Position numbers and translations under genes: made by a program | Origin: SAR202 cluster bacterium | GTDB taxonomy: Bacteria; Chloroflexota; Dehalococcoidia; SAR202; GCA-002694895 | DNA length: 15,817 nt | Assembly (NCBI GenBank): GCA_009391605.1 | Contig: VFGQ01000027.1 | Location: forward strand, 1 to 15,817 | Direction: 5' to 3' | The notes under the pieces: model-generated | What the model saw: the letters and a program-made list of their open reading frames with translations, nothing else | Databases searched by the model: none | Told to the model about the DNA's origin: nothing | Shown here: piece after piece, positions 8,085 to 15,187 of the stretch | Layout: each line of letters begins with the position of its first letter | How positions within the stretch are numbered: the stretch's first letter is position 1

Positions 8085-8100
8085 TTATTAAATCCTTAAA

Positions 8101-8760
8101 TTAGTCTGTAAGTTTATCAATCAATTCATTGTTGCCAGCAATGAGTAAGATGTCATCTTTTTTTATCACCTCATTAACATCAGGATTTAAGATGATATTT
8201 TTAGATCTTACTATTCCTAAAGCTGTTAAATTATATTTATCTCTTGAAGTTCCAATATTTAGATCTTTTAAAGATTTTCCTTGTATATGTTTGGGGACTA
8301 AGATTTTGCTAATTCCATATTTTGAGTTCATGCTCATGTATTCTTGTACATTTGGATTGAATAAATTGTGTGCAATTTGCTCTCCCATTTCATGTTCAGC
8401 TAATACAGTTTTATTTACACCAACTAATTTTAAGGCATTACTTTGTAATTCATCTTGTGCTCTTGCAACTATATACATATTATTTTTTAATGATCTTAGT
8501 AACACTGAAGTCATTAAACTTGAAACAGTGTCAGAACCAATAGCTACAATTGCAGCATCATATGAGGGTACCCCCAACTCTTTTAAAGTTAATTCATTTG
8601 TTGCATCTCCGGAAACCGGATATGTAACTTTGCCGAGCATATCCTGTACTCTTTCCTCTATTCTATCAATAGCTAAAACATCATGCCCAAGATTGTAAAG
8701 TGCTGAAGCTACACTTCTGCCAAACCTTCCTATTCCTATCACTGCAACTTGTTTTTTCAT
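8101..8760 (-). CDS. ktrA: K+ uptake regulator KtrA/TrkA (RCK-N + RCK-C)
   Basis: A 219-residue cytosolic gating subunit for the adjacent TrkH/KtrB channel. RCK-N begins VAVIGIGRFGRSV with an intact NAD/ATP-binding GxGxxG (residues 9-14), an acidic residue closing strand 2 (Asp32) and the GDAT loop (51-54). RCK-C (about 140-219) includes ISKILVPKHIQGKSLKDL and KKDDILLIAG. The length matches Bacillus KtrA (about 220) rather than E. coli TrkA (458, two copies). It lies 26 nt after the trkH/ktrB stop on the same strand; no Shine-Dalgarno is evident before the ATG. This is the only one of the three RCK proteins here with a complete nucleotide-binding site, so it is likely the true gating subunit. 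Confidence 0.95.
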   Translation of the reverse strand: MKKQVAVIGIGRFGRSVASALYNLGHDVLAIDRIEERVQDMLGKVTYPVSGDATNELTLKELGVPSYDAAIVAIGSDTVSSLMTSVLLRSLKNNMYIVARAQDELQSNALKLVGVNKTVLAEHEMGEQIAHNLFNPNVQEYMSMNSKYGISKILVPKHIQGKSLKDLNIGTSRDKYNLTALGIVRSKNIILNPDVNEVIKKDDILLIAGNNELIDKLTD

Positions 8761-8786
8761 AAGTATTTAATATTAGATATTTTTTA

Positions 8787-10244
8787 TTAGCCTATTGTAA
8801 CTCTTTCTTCTGCATTTTTGTACATTATAGATTTGTTTCTATTTCCTAAAGCAAGTACCATAGTTAATGGGCCAATCCTTCCTATTATCATAAGAGTAAT
8901 TAATATTATTCTACTTATATTTGAACTTTGTTGAGTGAAACCTGAAGACAATCCAACTGTTCCAAAAGCAGAGCAAATTTCAAAAAATATTTTATGTATT
9001 TCATATGATTCATTTAAAGAAATTATAATAGTGAAAAGAAAAATTACTAAAATTGAAATTATTAATATTGTGATACATCTACTTACTTGCTCATCTGGTA
9101 TTTTCCTATTGAAAATAGATGTATTCGGAGATCCCTTAAGTGTGCTGATGACAAATGAATAAACAACCATTATAGTATTGAGTTTAATGCCCCCTGCAGT
9201 AGAAGCAGATGCACCTCCTATAAACATTAATGCAGAACACCATAAAGCTGTTGGAATACGAATTGAATTAAAATCTATAGTTGAAAATCCTGCAGTTCTT
9301 CCACTGACAGTATTAAAAAGAGACTGTCCTGAACCATTTATTATTCCACTGTTTTCTAATTCTCCATTTGGCTGAGATTCCAGGGCAAATAATATCAACG
9401 TTCCAAATAAATTTAAAAAAATTGTTGAAGAAATTACTAATTTAGAATTTAGAGATAATTTTTTCCATCTAAAGGTTTGAAATAAGTCAATAAATATCAA
9501 ATAACCTAGACTTCCAAAAAATATATTTATTCCCATTAAAGTTAATACAGAAATATTTTCTTCATATCCTCCTAGTAATCCCTTAGTATTAAAAAACAAG
9601 AATCCTGCCCCATTAAATGAAGAAACAGAATGTGATATTGCCATCCAAATCGCTTCTTTTGCATCCATGGCTGAATAAAATGCCAAGAATAAAAATATAC
9701 CTACAAATATTTGTATAATTATGCTATATGAAATAATAATACTAATTGTAGGTATTAAATTTCCAAGTTGTAATTTGCCTAGTGATCTTGGATCTGCCAA
9801 AGATTCTCTTAGTAGTATTTGCTGTGGTAATGAAATTTTTTGTCCAAATAATTTGAGAATAAAAATAGTTGATGTCATAAAACCTATTCCACCAATGAAA
9901 ATTAGTATAATTATTATGATTTGGCCAAATGTAGACCAAAATTGATTAGTGTTTTGTACTATTAATCCTGTAAGAGTAAATGCAGAGGTTGCAGTGAATA
10001 AAGAAGTTAATAATCCGTGATTTTCTTCAGTATTTGCTGCTTGAGGGATCATTAGAAGAATTGTTCCTATAAGTATTATTAAAATATAACTTGCTAGAAG
10101 TGCAAGAGATGGATTGTATAGACTTTTAGTAATATTAAAATTATTTATGCTTATGTTTATGGGTTTTATAGACTCTAATCTTGATACTCTTACTATATTT
10201 GACCCGGGTTTTACTGCTTTTTTATTCTTTTTATTAATTTTCAT
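8787..10244 (-). CDS. ktrB: K+ channel/transport subunit TrkH/KtrB
   Basis: A 485-residue inner-membrane K+ (possibly Na+-coupled) uptake protein of the Trk/Ktr/HKT superfamily. Four pore-loop repeats are visible by their filter regions: TLTGL (90-94), SFNGAGF (209-215), GRTAGFST (315-322) and GTVGLSSG (428-435), each with a filter glycine and each between hydrophobic segments. The GGASASTAGGIK loop (343-354) and GRIGPLT (455-461) are also typical. About 40 basic N-terminal residues precede the first membrane segment, longer than in KtrB. The short RCK partner immediately downstream favours the Ktr name, but TrkH is equally valid. First gene of the minus-strand run, reading away from a 102-nt shared promoter region. 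No Shine-Dalgarno is obvious before the ATG. Confidence 0.95.
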   Translation of the reverse strand: MKINKKNKKAVKPGSNIVRVSRLESIKPINISINNFNITKSLYNPSLALLASYILIILIGTILLMIPQAANTEENHGLLTSLFTATSAFTLTGLIVQNTNQFWSTFGQIIIIILIFIGGIGFMTSTIFILKLFGQKISLPQQILLRESLADPRSLGKLQLGNLIPTISIIISYSIIIQIFVGIFLFLAFYSAMDAKEAIWMAISHSVSSFNGAGFLFFNTKGLLGGYEENISVLTLMGINIFFGSLGYLIFIDLFQTFRWKKLSLNSKLVISSTIFLNLFGTLILFALESQPNGELENSGIINGSGQSLFNTVSGRTAGFSTIDFNSIRIPTALWCSALMFIGGASASTAGGIKLNTIMVVYSFVISTLKGSPNTSIFNRKIPDEQVSRCITILIISILVIFLFTIIISLNESYEIHKIFFEICSAFGTVGLSSGFTQQSSNISRIILITLMIIGRIGPLTMVLALGNRNKSIMYKNAEERVTIG

Positions 10245-10346
10245 AATTTTAAATAGGTATTCTTTTAGAATATAATTAATTTATAAAAGATTATATGTAA
10301 TGTTTGTTTGTCAATTAAATAGTTTTGTTATCATTGTAGGTAAAAC
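10245..10346. promoter_or_regulatory. Divergent promoter region between ktrB and the CinA-like gene
   Basis: A 102-nt AT-rich gap between two divergent genes. For the minus strand there is a perfect TTGACA (10314 down to 10309) and a perfect TATAAT (10295 down to 10290), but only 13 nt apart, shorter than a standard 17; a second TATAAA at 10285-10280 is 23 nt away. For the plus strand TTGTCA (10308-10313) is followed by TATCAT (10329-10334) with 15 nt between, 12 nt before the ATG. The -35 elements overlap because TTGTCAA/TTGACAA is nearly self-complementary. Promoter assignment is tentative. Confidence 0.35.
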
Positions 10347-10907
10347 ATGACTTTTGATCAATTTCATGAAAAATCTAAGATTCAAATTCAAAGAATAACT
10401 CAACAAATTTCTTTATCAAAATATTTGTTAGTATTTATGTTATTGGGTTCATGTCATAGATTGGTAAAATGGCTCTTTGATCAAGAAGGTATTTCTAATA
10501 ATTTAATTTCTGTAAATATGCCTTATTCAACTATTGCAATTGATCAAGAATTATCTTTTAAAAGTAATAGTTATGTCAATACTAATATTTGCAGAGAATT
10601 AGCAATCAATAATTTTAATAAATATTCTAAAATGATTAATATGCCTGAAAATTTAATTTCATTAGCTGTATCTTCAAGTTTGCAAACAAAAAGGAGAAAA
10701 TTAAGCTCTGATAGAAGTTTTGTATCGTTGTTTGGGCATGAGATAAAATCAAATTATGAAATTAATTTTTTAGATCATAAGCTTAATCGTAAACATCAGG
10801 ATTATATAATTAGTTATTTAGTTTTAAATATTTTGTTAAATCCTGAAATAAAAGTTGTTAAAGATTTATTTCCATCTTTAGCAGATATAAAAATTATTGA
10901 TAAATAA
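10347..10907 (+). CDS. CinA C-terminal-like (nicotinamide-nucleotide amidase fold) protein
   Basis: A 186-residue protein related to the CinA C-terminal domain, which in true CinA/PncC deamidates NMN. LLGSCHRLVKWLFDQEGISNNLISVNMPYS (32-61) fits the family pattern GG-x-ll-pGaS-...-vpYS. YVNTNICRELAINNFNK (76-92) is the following helix, and LISLAVSSSLQTKRRK (103-118) is the strand with a T-x-x-x-xKR-type turn, altered here (AVSSSL instead of a TG). Similar proteins are found fused to an adenylyltransferase domain, as I recall for a plant protein; here that partner is the next gene. Spacing is 8 nt. The ATG is preceded by a weak tagg. Amidase activity is inference, and the degraded turn could mean loss of activity. 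Confidence 0.6.
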   Translation: MTFDQFHEKSKIQIQRITQQISLSKYLLVFMLLGSCHRLVKWLFDQEGISNNLISVNMPYSTIAIDQELSFKSNSYVNTNICRELAINNFNKYSKMINMPENLISLAVSSSLQTKRRKLSSDRSFVSLFGHEIKSNYEINFLDHKLNRKHQDYIISYLVLNILLNPEIKVVKDLFPSLADIKIIDK

Positions 10908-10915
10908 AAATAATA

Positions 10916-11539
10916 ATGAATAATCTTAAGAAATTACAAAATAATAAAATCAATTATTTACATTATGATCTTGGGTTGTCATTAATAAATAATGTGACTG
11001 ATTATTCGCAATACCTTATTTTCCCTGGTAGTTTTAACCCAATCCATGAAGGACATTTAGAATTATTAAAATTCGGCATTGATCTTAGCGGTAAGAAACC
11101 TATTTTCGAGATATCTTTTAAGAATGTTGATAAACAAGATTTGTCGTTTGAAGAAATTTCTAAAAGAATTAAACAATTTAAGACTATTAGTGAACTTTTA
11201 GTAACCAATGAAGCAACGTTCTTAGGGAAGTCAGTTTTATTTAAAGGAGCTGATTTCTTGATTGGAGGTGATACTCTTATTAGGTTATTTGACAATAAAT
11301 ATTACAATTCTGAAATGCATAATAATAAAATTATAGACCAGTTTATATATTTAAAAAATTCCGGTACAAAATTTGTCGTTGGCGGTAGAACAATTGATAA
11401 TAAATTTGTAAATGTAGACAATGTTTTTATTCCTGATCAAATTAAAGATATGTTTACAGGTATTCCAAGGGAAGTGTTTGAATCTAACTTGTCATCTAAT
11501 AAAATAAGATTACAGATAAAAAAGGATTATTGTGTTTGA
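10916..11539 (+). CDS. NMN/NaMN adenylyltransferase-like nucleotidyltransferase
   Basis: A 207-residue nucleotidyltransferase of the HIGH/cytidylyltransferase superfamily. FPGSFNPIHEGHLELL (36-51) contains the ATP-binding GxFxPxHxGH. DFLIGGDTLIRL (113-124) resembles the NadD/NMNAT segment, and LSSNKIR (192-198) is the ISSTxIR-type motif near the C-terminus. A roughly 30-residue N-terminal extension precedes the first strand. It follows the CinA-like gene by 8 nt and overlaps the ubiD start by 8 nt, so the three are a transcription unit. By pairing with a CinA-like domain it probably acts in pyridine-nucleotide metabolism, joining ATP and NMN or NaMN. The substrate is inferred; a separate housekeeping NadD may exist elsewhere. 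Confidence 0.75.
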   Translation: MNNLKKLQNNKINYLHYDLGLSLINNVTDYSQYLIFPGSFNPIHEGHLELLKFGIDLSGKKPIFEISFKNVDKQDLSFEEISKRIKQFKTISELLVTNEATFLGKSVLFKGADFLIGGDTLIRLFDNKYYNSEMHNNKIIDQFIYLKNSGTKFVVGGRTIDNKFVNVDNVFIPDQIKDMFTGIPREVFESNLSSNKIRLQIKKDYCV

Positions 11540-12998
11540 AGATTTAAGAGAATATATAGAATGGTTACAATCTTCTGATAAATTACATAAAGTTAATAAA
11601 AAAGTCTCATCAGATTGTGAAATAACAGAAATTGTTACACGGATGATTGAAAACAATGGGCCAACTTTATTATTTGAAAATGTGGATAATAATAATATCC
11701 CTGTGGTCGCAAATTTATTTGGCTCTGAAGAAAAAATTTGTGATGCTTTGGGAGTAGAAAATTTAGAAGATTTATATTCTAAATCAGAAGATTTAATTTC
11801 TTTGGTTGATAAAGAAAACAGTTCTTTGAAAGAGAAAGTTAATTCTGCATTTTCTTTGTTGAATTTAGCTAAAATTTTACCTAAATTAGTTAAAAAAGCC
11901 GCTTGTCAGGAATTGGTTTTTAATCCGGAAGAATATTCATTAACTAATTTACCTGCAATAAAATCATGGCCATTGGATGCTGGTAAATATTTAACTTCGG
12001 CTATGGTTATTTCGAAAAATCCTGTCAATGGTAAAAGAAATGTTGGAATATATAGAATTCAAATCATAGATGAAACATCTGCAATTGTTCATTGGCAATC
12101 TTATAAAGGTGGATCACAAAATGAAATAAATGCAAAAGAATTAGGCATAAATAAAATACCGGTAGCTTTGGTAATAGGGTGCGATCCAGTTTCAATGTGG
12201 GCTGCTTCAGCTCCATTACCTCCAGATATAGATGAATTTATTTTGGCTGGATTTATTAGATCAAAATCAGTTAAGCTGGTGAAATGTAAATCTATTCCAA
12301 TTGAAGTTCCTGCTAATTCTGAAATTATCATAGAAGGTGAAGTGGATTTAAATGATTATAGAGATGAAGGCCCATTTGGCGATCATACAGGGTATTATTC
12401 TCCTCAGGCACAATATCCCACATTTAAATTAAAGAAAATAACTATGAAAAAAAAGCCACTGTTTCCAGTTATTACTGTAGGCAAACCTGTGAAGGAGGAT
12501 TATTTTTTAGGGAAAGCTAGCGAGAGATTAATGTTACCTGCATTGAAGAAAATAAGTTCTGAAATAATAGATATTAATATGCCTGCAGAAGGGATTTTTC
12601 ATAATTTCATTATCGTTGCAATTAAAAAGAAATATCCGGGACAGGCAAAAAAAGTTATGCACACAATTTGGGGAACAGGTTTACTTGCATTAACTAAAAT
12701 TATAATTGTAGTAGATGATTGGGTGAATGTTAAGGATTTGTCAGAAGTATCGTGGAGAATTGGAGTAAATATTGATCCACGAAGAGATATTTTAATTTCT
12801 GAGGGCCCATCTGATGATTTGGACCACGCCAGTGAATTTTATCGCTATGGTGGAAAAATGGGCATTGATGCAACTGACAAAATCAAAGATGATCCCAGGT
12901 CACGCGAATGGCCTCAGGAGATTAAAATGGACAGTGATATTGTAAATTTGGTAGATAAAAATTGGAATAAATATGGATTTGATGAATCTTTAAAATGA
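11532..12998 (+). CDS. ubiD: UbiD-family prFMN-dependent aromatic acid decarboxylase
   Basis: A 488-residue decarboxylase close in length to E. coli UbiD (about 497). It removes a carboxylate from an aromatic ring during quinone synthesis and needs the prenylated FMN made by UbiX, encoded two genes on. RNVGIYR (169-175), VHW (186-188) and DEF (234-236) supply Asn170, His187 and Glu235, the Mn/phosphate ligands expected from the family, plus Arg175. EGPFGDHTGYY (279-289) supplies the catalytic acid pair as Glu279 and Asp284. The start is GTG at 11532, inside the end of the upstream gene, with aagga about 6 nt before it. With the menaquinone-type UbiA next to it, MqnL is a plausible name; which ring is decarboxylated cannot be read from sequence. 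Confidence 0.92.
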   Translation: MFEDLREYIEWLQSSDKLHKVNKKVSSDCEITEIVTRMIENNGPTLLFENVDNNNIPVVANLFGSEEKICDALGVENLEDLYSKSEDLISLVDKENSSLKEKVNSAFSLLNLAKILPKLVKKAACQELVFNPEEYSLTNLPAIKSWPLDAGKYLTSAMVISKNPVNGKRNVGIYRIQIIDETSAIVHWQSYKGGSQNEINAKELGINKIPVALVIGCDPVSMWAASAPLPPDIDEFILAGFIRSKSVKLVKCKSIPIEVPANSEIIIEGEVDLNDYRDEGPFGDHTGYYSPQAQYPTFKLKKITMKKKPLFPVITVGKPVKEDYFLGKASERLMLPALKKISSEIIDINMPAEGIFHNFIIVAIKKKYPGQAKKVMHTIWGTGLLALTKIIIVVDDWVNVKDLSEVSWRIGVNIDPRRDILISEGPSDDLDHASEFYRYGGKMGIDATDKIKDDPRSREWPQEIKMDSDIVNLVDKNWNKYGFDESLK

Positions 12999-13843
12999 AT
13001 CAAATTTTATTAATATCAAAATCAGTTAAAATTCATGAAACTTTGTTTTCTTTACCTTTTGCATACTTTGGATGTATTTACGCTAATAATGGAATTGTTG
13101 ATTGGGGCATTTTATTTTATGTAACCATTGCATTAGGTAGTGCAAGAACATTTGGAATGGCAATTAATAGATATTTAGATTTTAATTTTGATCAAAAAAA
13201 TATACGTACAAAAGATAGACCACTGGCGTCTAAGAGATTAAGTATTTTTAGTATAAAAATTGTTATTTTTTCTTCAGCTCTTTTATTCCTTTTAATTTGT
13301 TTCGCTTTGAATAAGCTTGCTTTTTACTTAAGTCCTTTGGTTTTAATAATTATGTTCATATATCCTTATACGAAAAGATTTACTTTTTTTTGTAATTTTA
13401 TTTTAGGATTTATACTGTCAATAGCTCCAATTGGAGGATCAGTTGCTGCTGTAGGCTATATAGAATACAAATTATTAATTTTGAGTTTTGGGATTTTTTT
13501 ATGGGCTTCTAGTTTTGATATGATCTATCACACGCAAGATTATATTTTCCATAAAAAAAATGATTTACATTCATTTAGTACTAAATTTGGTATTAAAAAT
13601 ACATATTATTTTTCAGTCTTATTGGATATTTGTTCAATATTTATATTTGTATTATTTGGATACTTATCTGAAATAAATTATTTTTATTTTATTGGATGTG
13701 GTTTAGGCATTGTAATAAATATAGTTAAGTATGTAAGAAATTGGCCAAAATCTAATGATTTTGGTTTAAAACCAGAGTTTTTCAGATGGAATTCTTCTTT
13801 TTCATTGACAATTTCTAGTCTTGCAATTGTTTCAATATTATAA
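12995..13843 (+). CDS. UbiA-family polyprenyltransferase, MqnP-like
   Basis: A 282-residue integral membrane enzyme that transfers a polyprenyl chain to an aromatic acid. Many hydrophobic segments (about eight) are visible. The first Asp-rich motif is NRYLDFNFD (58-66, Asn58, Asp62, Asp66), followed by IRTKDRPLASKRLS (70-83). The second motif region DMIYHTQDYIFHKKNDLHS (175-193) matches the UbiA/MqnP pattern DIxYxxQDxxFDxxxGLHS, with Asp182 kept but the second Asp of DxxxD replaced by His186. The ATG overlaps the ubiD stop as ATGA (4 nt), so translation is coupled. The pattern is closer to the MqnP type of the futalosine menaquinone pathway than to E. coli UbiA. Activity is likely but the His substitution needs a check. 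Confidence 0.88.
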   Translation: MNQILLISKSVKIHETLFSLPFAYFGCIYANNGIVDWGILFYVTIALGSARTFGMAINRYLDFNFDQKNIRTKDRPLASKRLSIFSIKIVIFSSALLFLLICFALNKLAFYLSPLVLIIMFIYPYTKRFTFFCNFILGFILSIAPIGGSVAAVGYIEYKLLILSFGIFLWASSFDMIYHTQDYIFHKKNDLHSFSTKFGIKNTYYFSVLLDICSIFIFVLFGYLSEINYFYFIGCGLGIVINIVKYVRNWPKSNDFGLKPEFFRWNSSFSLTISSLAIVSIL

Positions 13844-13864
13844 GTAGTTGATTACAATTAAATT

Positions 13865-14458
13865 ATGAAAAATAATAATCCAATAATTGTTGCAATGACT
13901 GGCGCTAGCGGTGCTGTACTCGGTTATCACACAGTGCAATCTCTTATTGATCAAAAAATTAATGTAATTTTTGTTTGTTCATCTGCAGCAAGAATGGTAT
14001 GGAAAGATGAGAATTTACCTCCTTTTGGTGAAACAATAGAAAAATGGGAAAACACATCATTGTTTAAAATGTACCCAAACAATGATTTTTATTCACCTAT
14101 TGCAAGTGGAACATTCAAAACAAATGGAATGATAATTGTTCCTACTAGCATGAACACCCTTGCAGCTATTTCTAACGGTATATCTGATAATTTAATTAAA
14201 AGAGCTGCAGATGTTGTAATTAAAGAAAACAGGAATTTAATATTGGTCCCTAGAGAAACACCTTTAAATGCAATACATTTGAATAATATGGCAAAATTAG
14301 CTAATATCGGTGTGAAATTTATTCCGCCAAACCCCCCTTATTATCTAGCACCAAAATCTATTGAAGAAATCAATGATTTTATAGTCAATAGAATATTATT
14401 GTCTGTAGAAGTAATTAATAAATTACCTGATAATTATATCTATAATGAGAATGATTAA
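13865..14458 (+). CDS. ubiX: UbiX-type flavin prenyltransferase
   Basis: A 197-residue enzyme that adds dimethylallyl from its phosphate to FMN, giving the prFMN cofactor of UbiD. IIVAMTGASGAVLG (7-20) is the FMN-binding loop. PTSMNTLAAISNGISDNL (93-110) and RAADVVIKENRNLILVPRETPLNAIHL (113-139) are family signatures holding the phosphate-binding arginines (about Arg123 and Arg130). PPNPPYY (154-160) supplies the C-terminal tyrosine region. Length is typical (about 190-200). It lies 21 nt after the UbiA gene with no clear Shine-Dalgarno. In an operon with ubiD and a UbiA-type gene it provides the cofactor locally (MqnM-like). Confident call. Confidence 0.95.
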   Translation: MKNNNPIIVAMTGASGAVLGYHTVQSLIDQKINVIFVCSSAARMVWKDENLPPFGETIEKWENTSLFKMYPNNDFYSPIASGTFKTNGMIIVPTSMNTLAAISNGISDNLIKRAADVVIKENRNLILVPRETPLNAIHLNNMAKLANIGVKFIPPNPPYYLAPKSIEEINDFIVNRILLSVEVINKLPDNYIYNEND

Positions 14459-14461
14459 ATT

Positions 14462-15028
14462 ATGTATGCTGATGATGTAATAAATGTTATAAATCAATAT
14501 CGTACAGAAGAAATAGTTTTAACAACTATGACTCCAGGAAGATATTGGAAGGAAGTTAGTAAAAAACCTGAAATTGATTTTCCCGTTTATGGTGTGATGG
14601 GAAAAGCTTCAAGTGTAGGATTAGGATTGTCTTTAGCCAAACCTAATCAAAAAATTCTTGTATTAGACGGAGATGGGGGATTGTTAATGAACTTAGGATC
14701 ACTTGTTACTATATCTAGTGCAGATCCTAAAAATTTTATTCATATTGTTTTTGATGATGGGGTATATTACACCACTGGATCCCAACCAATACCTGGTAAA
14801 GATAAATATGATTTTAAAAGTATAGCTTTTGGTTCAGGAATTGAAAAATCATATTCTTTTGAAGATTTAGAAACTTTTACTGAAGAGTTCAAATTGTTAC
14901 TTAATGAAGATGGTCCTATTTTTATATCAATTAAAATTGAACATAAAAAAGCTTTAATGGATGCATGGGTAGGGAATACTAAAGAAAATTCAAGGAAAAT
15001 CAAAAAATATTTGGAAGATAAAAAATAA
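14462..15028 (+). CDS. TPP-binding half-enzyme, sulfopyruvate decarboxylase beta (ComE)-like
   Basis: A 188-residue protein matching the C-terminal TPP-binding domain of sulfopyruvate/phosphonopyruvate decarboxylase-type enzymes. FPVYGVMGKASSVGLGLSL (40-58) is the family entry. LDGDGGLLMNLGSL (68-81) holds the GDG that starts the TPP/Mg motif, and FDDGVYYTTGSQPIPG (97-112) closes it. The motif's usual Asn (as in NNG or ENG) is Asp99 here, which could still bind Mg. The PYR domain that normally completes the active site is absent from this protein and from the rest of the window, so a separate alpha partner would be needed. It starts 3 nt after the ubiX stop, so it is likely co-transcribed with the quinone genes. 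The substrate is unknown; a 2-oxo acid is likely. Confidence 0.82.
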   Translation: MYADDVINVINQYRTEEIVLTTMTPGRYWKEVSKKPEIDFPVYGVMGKASSVGLGLSLAKPNQKILVLDGDGGLLMNLGSLVTISSADPKNFIHIVFDDGVYYTTGSQPIPGKDKYDFKSIAFGSGIEKSYSFEDLETFTEEFKLLLNEDGPIFISIKIEHKKALMDAWVGNTKENSRKIKKYLEDKK

Positions 15029-15051
15029 TAAATATTATTTATTATTTTTTT
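15021..15051 (+). terminator. AT-only inverted repeat with T tract after the TPP gene
   Basis: A perfect 13-bp A/T stem (15021-15033 pairing with 15037-15049, loop of 3 nt) is followed by further T residues to 15051. The TPP gene's stop codon lies inside the stem. The shape is that of an intrinsic terminator, though the all-A/T stem is weak. It separates the quinone operon from the rRNA promoter. Confidence 0.5.
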
Positions 15052-15109
15052 GTAATATATTATCAAAAAAGCATTGACCCTTTATGTGAGATTACATATA
15101 CTACTCTTC

Positions 15110-15170
15110 TTGGAGCTCCAATTTCCTTGTTTACGTGCGATTGCGCGTGTCTCAAATTTTGGATTTGGAG
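15110..15170 (+). promoter_or_regulatory. Structured rRNA leader stem-loop
   Basis: TTGGAGCTCCAA (15110-15121) is a perfect palindrome at the predicted transcription start. CTCCAA (15116-15121) can also pair with a second TTGGAG (15165-15170), extended by three pairs past one mismatch. Inside is a 7-bp hairpin with two G-U pairs and a 4-nt loop (15133-15139 with 15144-15150). It may be a pre-rRNA processing stem or leader regulator; the role is inferred. Confidence 0.45.
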
Positions 15171-15173
15171 TAT

Positions 15174-15187
15174 TGTTCTTTAATAAT
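15174..15187 (+). promoter_or_regulatory. boxA-like rRNA antitermination site
   Basis: TGTTCTTTAATAAT closely matches the E. coli rrn boxA (TGCTCTTTAACAAT), with two differences, and sits in the leader about 50 nt before the 23S gene. NusB/NusE-dependent antitermination is the expected role, from established knowledge of boxA. Confidence 0.65.

Noticed and set aside
8129..8698. 189-codon open frame on the + strand opposite ktrA
   Set aside because: It is antisense to a clear RCK protein, has no recognizable domain, and its hydrophobic, Cys/Ser-rich translation is typical of a shadow frame.
8935..9375. Two + strand open frames opposite ktrB
   Set aside because: Both lie inside the K+ channel gene, whose pore motifs are unmistakable on the minus strand.
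14767..15066. 99-codon minus-strand frame over the TPP gene end and terminator
   Set aside because: It overlaps the TPP gene and the AT-only hairpin, and shows no domain.
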